Shown here: piece by piece, positions 50,137 through 54,685 of the stretch
Position numbering within the stretch: the stretch's first letter is position 1
How the letters are laid out: each line of letters begins with the position of its first letter
Assembly: GCA_020832655.1 (NCBI GenBank)
Contig: JAFIEF010000016.1
Location: forward strand, 1 to 54,685
Direction of reading: 5' to 3'
DNA length: 54,685 bases
From: Paracoccaceae bacterium
Lineage (GTDB): Bacteria; Pseudomonadota; Alphaproteobacteria; Rhodobacterales; Rhodobacteraceae
Notes under the pieces: model-generated
The model's input: the letters and a program-made list of their open reading frames with translations, nothing else
Databases searched by the model: none
Told to the model about the DNA's origin: nothing
Translations under genes and position numbers: made by a program

Positions 50137-52940
50137 GCGCGCGCGCCTTGTTCGGTGCCCGAGGGGGCAGTTGGGTCCAGCAGTGCCGTTATCACACGCT
50201 CGGCGTCCCGGCACGCGCCGGAAAGCGCATCTGCCAGCGCCTCGGGCGTGTCCGATCCGGCAGATGACAAGATAAACCGCTGCCCGCTGGTGCCAAGATC
50301 GGCAATATCAGAAATCCGGTCAGCCAGCAGCCGACCCGTGGCCTGCATCGTCCAGCACAGACGATAGGCTTTCAGCAGCGCCGCCTCGGTGTCCTGATCC
50401 AGCAAGCCCGCCTTGCGCCCGGCGCGAAGCTGCGCCTCGACCCGGCGGGCATGATGGCCCGCGCGCAGCGCACAATACTGGGCGGCAAGCTCGATCTCCA
50501 TCAACCGGCCCGGCCCGGCCTTGGCATCCCACAGCCCATGCGCGGGCTTGGCCTGTGCCAGCCTTGCGCGCATATCGGCGACATCGCGGGCAATCTGCGG
50601 CCCGGTCGATTTTTCGACCAGCAACTCGCGGCGGAACGCCTCGACCTTTTCGCCCAGCGCGACCGACCCCGCCACCCGCCTTGCGCGGGTCAGCGCCAGA
50701 TGCTCCCACGTCCAGGCGTCATCGTGCTGATACTGCCGGAACGCGGCCAGGCTGGTCGCTACCGGTCCCTGCCGCCCCGAAGGGCGCAGCCGCATATCGA
50801 CCTCGTAAAGCCGCCCCTCGGCGGTGGGGGCCGTGATCGCGGTCAGAAGCGCCTTGGTCAGACGCGCATAATAGCTGCGCGCATCCAGCGGGCGGCGCCC
50901 GTCAGAGATGTCATTGGCATCGGCATCATAGATGATGATCAGATCCAGATCAGACGCCGCATTCAGCCGCGCCGCCCCCAGCGACCCCATCCCCAGCACC
51001 ACCGCCCCCTGCCCCGGCGGCGGGCCGTGCTTGGCGCTGAATTCCGCCACCACCACGGGCCAGAGCGCGCCCATCGCGGCCTCTGCCAGTGACGCGTATT
51101 CCGCCCCGGCCTCATCTGCGTCGATCAGCCCGCGCAGATGGTGTACGCCGACACGAAAATGCCATTCCCGCGCCCAGATGCGCGCGGCATCAAGCTGGCG
51201 TTCGTAATCATCGAGTTCGGCCAGCCGGTCGGCCAGTTCCCGTTGCAGCGCGGCAGTGCCGGGCCAGGGGGAAAAGAACCCGCCGCCGATCACAGCATCA
51301 AACACTGCTGCATTGCGCCCCAGATACGCGGCCAGACGCGGGGCAGTGGCGCAGATATCCACGATCAGATCGATCAGTTGCGGATTGGCATCGAACAGCG
51401 AAAACAGCTGCACCCCGGCAGGCAGGCCACCCAGAAAACGGTCGAACTGGACCAGAGCGGCCTCGGGGTCGGCGGCGTCATGCAGCTTGCGCAATATGGT
51501 CGGGCGCAGGCGCTTGAAGATTTCCTTCGCCCGCCCTGAACGCAGCGCGGCATAGCCGCGCCAGCCTTCGACAATGTCCTGCGCGGCCTGTGACAGGGGC
51601 GGTTCCTGCTCTGCGCCGTCATCGGGCGCAAAGAAGCCTTCGGTCAGTTCGGCCACATCCTGCAACCGCCCCAGCAGGCGGGCGCGAAACGCATCGGTAT
51701 CGCCCTGCCCGCAAAACCGCGCGATCCGGTCCAGCCCTTCGGGTGTCGCGGGCAGTTTCTGCGTCTGGGCATCCTGCACCATTTGCAGCCGATGCTCTAT
51801 CTCGCGGTGCTCGACGTAATGCGCGCTCAGCTTCTCGGCCACATCTTGCGGAATCCAGCCCTTGGCCGCCAGCGCGGCCAGCCCCTCTAGCGTGCGCGGG
51901 CTGCGCAGGTCGGGGTCGCGCCCGCCTGCGATCAACTGGCGCGTCTGGGTAAAGAACTCTATCTCGCGAATGCCGCCCTGCCCCAGCTTGATGTCATGCC
52001 CTTCAAGCACCAGCGCGCCGCCCAGCCCCTTATGCGCCTTGATCTTCAGGCGCATGTCATGGGCATCCTGAATCGCCGCGAAATCCAGATGTTTGCGCCA
52101 CACGAACGGGCGCAGCGTTTCGACAAACCGCGCACCCGCCGCCAGATCACCCGCACAGGGCCGCGCCTTGATGAAGGCCGCGCGTTCCCATGTGCGGCCA
52201 AGACTTTCATAATAGCGCTCGGCCGCTTCCATTGACAGGCAGACCGGCGTGACCGACGGGTCGGGGCGCAGGCGCAGGTCTGTGCGAAACACATAGCCTT
52301 CCGCCGTGTGATCCGACAGCAGGCCACATAATTTGCGCGTGACGCGAATGAAGGCCGCGCGGGCATCGTGATATTCATCGGCGCTGAAGCGGGTTTCGTC
52401 GAACAGGCAGATCAGGTCGATGTCAGAGGAATAGTTCAGCTCTCTCGCGCCCATCTTGCCCATTGCCAGCACCACCATGCCCGCGCCGGTGGCGGCATCT
52501 TCAGGGGCGGCGGGCAGTTTCTTGCGCCGGATTTCTTCGGCAACCAGAGCGGTTAGCGCCACATGCACAGCGCGGTCTGCCAGATCGCTCAGTGCGCCTG
52601 TCACCTGATCCAGCGACCAGACCCCGCCCAGATCGGCCAGCGCCGCCAGCAGCGCGATGCGCCGCTTGGCCTGCCGCAGCCGCGCCGACAATTCCGCAAG
52701 CGGGACATCCGGCAGTTCTGCCAGTTCGGCCGATACGCTGTCTTGCGGCGCGCGCTCCAGCGCGGCGCCGATCCAGTCACGCTCGCGCAGCAGCAATGCA
52801 CGCAGATAGGGGCTGCACCCGGCGGCCCCATCGATCAATGCCGCGCGCGCATCGTCAAGATCAGGAAACAGCGCACGCGCCTCGGCACCGGATTCGGCAT
52901 CATGGGGCAGCGGAAGGCGGGATATGTCACCAAAACTCAT
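50133..52940 (-). CDS. glnE: Glutamine synthetase adenylyltransferase / adenylyl-removing enzyme
   Basis: The 935-residue protein has two nucleotidyltransferase domains, each followed by a helical GlnD-like linker. The N-terminal adenylyl-removing one holds LAMGKMGARELNYSSDIDLI (about residue 160). The C-terminal adenylylating one holds GMGSLGAARLNAASDLDLII (about residue 650). It tunes glutamine synthetase to nitrogen status with PII. ATG 52940 (MSFGDIS) is preferred; a longer frame to 53003 adds 21 residues with little family character. It heads an operon with the 84-residue and TusA-like genes. Confidence 0.94.
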   Translation of the reverse strand: MSFGDISRLPLPHDAESGAEARALFPDLDDARAALIDGAAGCSPYLRALLLRERDWIGAALERAPQDSVSAELAELPDVPLAELSARLRQAKRRIALLAALADLGGVWSLDQVTGALSDLADRAVHVALTALVAEEIRRKKLPAAPEDAATGAGMVVLAMGKMGARELNYSSDIDLICLFDETRFSADEYHDARAAFIRVTRKLCGLLSDHTAEGYVFRTDLRLRPDPSVTPVCLSMEAAERYYESLGRTWERAAFIKARPCAGDLAAGARFVETLRPFVWRKHLDFAAIQDAHDMRLKIKAHKGLGGALVLEGHDIKLGQGGIREIEFFTQTRQLIAGGRDPDLRSPRTLEGLAALAAKGWIPQDVAEKLSAHYVEHREIEHRLQMVQDAQTQKLPATPEGLDRIARFCGQGDTDAFRARLLGRLQDVAELTEGFFAPDDGAEQEPPLSQAAQDIVEGWRGYAALRSGRAKEIFKRLRPTILRKLHDAADPEAALVQFDRFLGGLPAGVQLFSLFDANPQLIDLIVDICATAPRLAAYLGRNAAVFDAVIGGGFFSPWPGTAALQRELADRLAELDDYERQLDAARIWAREWHFRVGVHHLRGLIDADEAGAEYASLAEAAMGALWPVVVAEFSAKHGPPPGQGAVVLGMGSLGAARLNAASDLDLIIIYDADANDISDGRRPLDARSYYARLTKALLTAITAPTAEGRLYEVDMRLRPSGRQGPVATSLAAFRQYQHDDAWTWEHLALTRARRVAGSVALGEKVEAFRRELLVEKSTGPQIARDVADMRARLAQAKPAHGLWDAKAGPGRLMEIELAAQYCALRAGHHARRVEAQLRAGRKAGLLDQDTEAALLKAYRLCWTMQATGRLLADRISDIADLGTSGQRFILSSAGSDTPEALADALSGACRDAERVITALLDPTAPSGTEQGARA

Positions 52941-53256
52941 GATCAGAGCATGCCCGCAGTTGATGGCGGGGTCAATCACATCAAGATAATGAATTGCCTG
53001 CAAAAATACCGCAAGCCACAGCCCGAAACCGCCATTGCCGACGAACTAATCAGTGCGGGGTTATATTTTTTCCTTGCCAATATTGGTAAAATTACCTTAC
53101 CAATACCGGCAGGGGAGAGAGGCACTTCAAGCCAACAGCGCAGAGACAGGTATTTTGCGCAGTTGCAGCATTCTTTCCTTGACGTGGCGACCCAGTTGCG
53201 TGTCGATATCCATACAATGCCGCCTAAGCGCATTGTCCAACGAGTGGAGGAACAGA
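52941..53256 (+). other. Divergent intergenic region glnE / dctP, AT-rich
   Basis: The middle (about 53040-53105) is much AT-richer than its surroundings (TTATATTTTTTCC and nested dyads) and probably carries the TRAP operon promoter and operator. No small gene is seen. The last 120 bases form a long leader before dctP with GGAGG at its end. Confidence 0.6.
53077..53103. promoter_or_regulatory. Nested palindromes upstream of dctP, operator candidate
   Basis: Overlapping dyads occur: CCAATATTGG (53077-53086), GGTAAAATTACC (53085-53096) and TTGGTAA-7-TTACCAA (53083-53103). TTGGT...ACCAA half-sites recall GntR/FadR-type operators, which often control TRAP operons. The site lies 154 bases before the dctP start. 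Confidence 0.55.
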
Positions 53257-54318
53257 ATGAATAAACTTCTTATCACAACCGCCCTGAGCGCCAGCCTTGT
53301 GGCCGGTGCCGTTCAGGCGCAGGAGCGCGTGCGCTGGCAGGTGCCGATGGCATTTCCGTCCACGCTGGCAGGTCTGGCTGACGCAATGCCCTGGATGGCC
53401 GACCAGATGCGCGCCATGACGGACGGTGCGATTGATCTGCGCGTGGCCGAACCGGGCACAGTTGTGCCTGCACTCGCGGCGTTTGATGCAGTCAGCGATG
53501 GATCGATTGACGCGGCATATTCGTGGATGGGGTATGAGCTTGGGTCGCTGCCCTCTGCGTCATTGTTCGGGGCAACACCCTTTGGTCTTGAATCAATCGA
53601 ATATCTGGCCTGGATGTATTTCCACGGCGGGCGTGAATTGATGGCTGAGGCTTATGAGCCGTTCAACATTCACATGATCCCTTGCGGAACGATCAGCCCG
53701 GAAACAGCGGGCTGGTTCCGCAGTGAATTGCAAAGCGTCGAGGATTTCGACGGCATGCGCTTCCGTGCCGCAGGCATTGGTGGCGAGATCATGATGGAAC
53801 TTGGCAAATCGGTCACCATGCTGCCCGGCGGCGAGTTGTATCAGGCCCTTGAAACCGGCGTGCTGGATGCAACTGAATTCTCGTTGCCTTCAGCAGACCT
53901 TCAGCTTGGGTTCTATCAAGTAGCCAAATACCTGTATTTGCCCGGCTGGCACCAACCATCGACCAACCAAGCGTTGTACGTGAACATGGATAGCTGGAAT
54001 TCGCTGAATCCGCAAACACAAGCCATGTTCGAAACAAGCTGCATGGCCGCAAATGCTTATGCCATTGCAAAGGCCGAAGCAATGCAAGGCCCCGCACTGC
54101 AAGAGCTTGAAGAGAAGGGTGCAATTATCAACACCTATCCCGACGAGTTCATCGCGGCCTTCCGCGAAGCGCATAACGTGGTCATCGAGCGCCGTTCGGC
54201 CGAGGATGAAATGTTTGCGCGGGTGTATAATTCGATGATGGAGTTCCAGGCGCTGAATCGCCCCTGGAAAGAAATGGGCTATCTGCCGCGCGACTGGCAA
54301 ACCCGTATCGGCGAGTAA
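53257..54318 (+). CDS. dctP: TRAP transporter substrate-binding protein (second system)
   Basis: The 353-residue periplasmic protein has a signal peptide (MNKLLITTALSASLVAGAVQA, cut near residue 21-22) and a DctP domain of the longer DctP/YiaO type seen in TRAP systems for 2-oxo acids and chloroaromatic/mannitol-labelled systems. Landmarks are DFDGMRFRAAGIGGEIM (Arg contacting the substrate carboxylate) and ETGVLDATEFS. GGAGG is six bases from the ATG. It differs clearly from the DctP at 9.9-10.8 kb, so substrates differ. The small permease follows after a hairpin. Confidence 0.93.
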   Translation: MNKLLITTALSASLVAGAVQAQERVRWQVPMAFPSTLAGLADAMPWMADQMRAMTDGAIDLRVAEPGTVVPALAAFDAVSDGSIDAAYSWMGYELGSLPSASLFGATPFGLESIEYLAWMYFHGGRELMAEAYEPFNIHMIPCGTISPETAGWFRSELQSVEDFDGMRFRAAGIGGEIMMELGKSVTMLPGGELYQALETGVLDATEFSLPSADLQLGFYQVAKYLYLPGWHQPSTNQALYVNMDSWNSLNPQTQAMFETSCMAANAYAIAKAEAMQGPALQELEEKGAIINTYPDEFIAAFREAHNVVIERRSAEDEMFARVYNSMMEFQALNRPWKEMGYLPRDWQTRIGE

Positions 54319-54339
54319 TCGCACGCAACAGGATGAAGG

Positions 54340-54361
54340 CCGCGCCCTTGCCGGGGCGCGG
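54340..54361 (+). terminator. Hairpin between dctP and dctQ
   Basis: An eight-pair GC stem (CCGCGCCC with GGGCGCGG, six-base loop) is followed by TTCTTT, 21 bases after the dctP stop. Like the hairpins in the first TRAP operon, it probably makes the binding protein outnumber the permease. Confidence 0.65.
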
Positions 54362-54402
54362 TTCTTTGCAAAACAGCCCTCTTACGAGCAAGGATGTGCC
54401 GC

Positions 54403-54685
54403 ATGAGCCAACTCCAACCTCAGATCGACATTGATCTCGACAAGGTCGAGGATGCCGGCGCGCGCAGTCACGGGCTGGATTTCCCACGCACATGGGCCTC
54501 GGACGTGATCGAGAAAGCGCTCGAGCTGCTGTCTTATGTGCTCAATTCCATCTGGATCGTGCTGATCCTGATCATCGTCGTCAATGTCATCATGCGCTAT
54601 GCGCTGAACGTGAATTACATCTGGATCGAGGAAGTGCAGTGGCACATGTATGCCGTGGGCTTCATGTTCGGGATCGGCTATGCGC
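54403..54685 (+). CDS. dctQ: TRAP transporter small permease, partial
   Basis: The first 94 residues are present and the gene runs off the window. A hydrophilic N-terminus of about 40 residues (MSQLQPQIDIDLDKVED) precedes the first membrane helix (SIWIVLILIIVVNVIMRYAL). The second helix begins after IWIEEVQWHMYAVGF, a family-typical stretch. AAGGA is eight bases before the ATG. It should be followed by dctM. Confidence 0.88.
   Translation, partial: MSQLQPQIDIDLDKVEDAGARSHGLDFPRTWASDVIEKALELLSYVLNSIWIVLILIIVVNVIMRYALNVNYIWIEEVQWHMYAVGFMFGIGYA

Overview
The window comes from a GC-rich alphaproteobacterium, most likely a member of the Rhodobacterales (Rhodobacteraceae). This rests on the FlaF/FlbT flagellin regulators and a DUF1217 flagellar protein, two separate TRAP transporter operons, a CysD plus fused CysNC sulfate-activation pair, 4-base ATGA/GTGA/TTGA gene overlaps, and the general gene repertoire. 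No rRNA, tRNA, CRISPR array or prophage was seen. The only mobile DNA is an IS1-family remnant at the left edge.

Layout. (1) 1-3.4 kb: an IS1-type transposase fragment has cut the 5' part off an RbsC-like permease gene; an intact second permease and an RbsA-type ATPase follow. (2) 3.5-5.3 kb: a DUF1826 gene and a ZigA-type zinc GTPase, with a near-ideal Zur operator upstream. (3) 5.5-19.3 kb: an accessory catabolic island. An IclR regulator sits at one end. A leftward operon holds an FAD aromatic monooxygenase, TRAP transporter dctPQM and a cytoplasmic sulfatase. A divergent rightward operon holds a cupin, an alpha/beta hydrolase, a type I extradiol dioxygenase, an atypical SDR, a ThDP enzyme, an aspartate-dehydrogenase-like protein and an aldehyde dehydrogenase. 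Two similar palindromes sit just downstream of two strong divergent promoters. I recognise no characterised pathway with this gene set, and it is the best candidate here for an undescribed system. (4) 19.4-23.3 kb: cysNC, cysD and a Rhodobacterales protein often labelled PAPS reductase. (5) 23.3-25.3 kb: an orphan strong terminator (possible small RNA) and a RecD2/ExoV-like helicase. (6) 25.4-31.4 kb: flagellar genes (DUF1217, flbT, flaF, flagellin, FlgN-like, FlgJ-like rod-binding, fliK, flgD).

(7) 31.5-38.7 kb: a NodE/NodF-like ketosynthase-ACP pair, an L,D-transpeptidase, a Tat-exported DUF882 peptidase-like protein, and KpsT/KpsE-type polysaccharide export genes without kpsM. (8) 39.1-42.9 kb: comEC, plsC and cdsA in a coupled leftward operon. 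(9) 43-48 kb: gltX, gltA, a TspO-like membrane protein, mazG and a DUF1638 gene. (10) 48-50 kb: an amidoligase with a membrane-anchored gamma-glutamylcyclotransferase-like partner, and a TusA-family protein. (11) 50-53 kb: a small protein and glnE. (12) 53.2 kb to the end: a second TRAP operon (dctP, dctQ), cut by the window edge.

Working model for the island (inference): the TRAP system imports an acidic aromatic compound, perhaps a sulfate ester. The sulfatase unmasks it, the flavoprotein hydroxylates it, the H-H-E extradiol dioxygenase opens the ring, the hydrolase cuts the fission product, and the ThDP enzyme, dehydrogenases and AspDH-like enzyme process the fragments, under IclR control. 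The substrate cannot be read from sequence alone.
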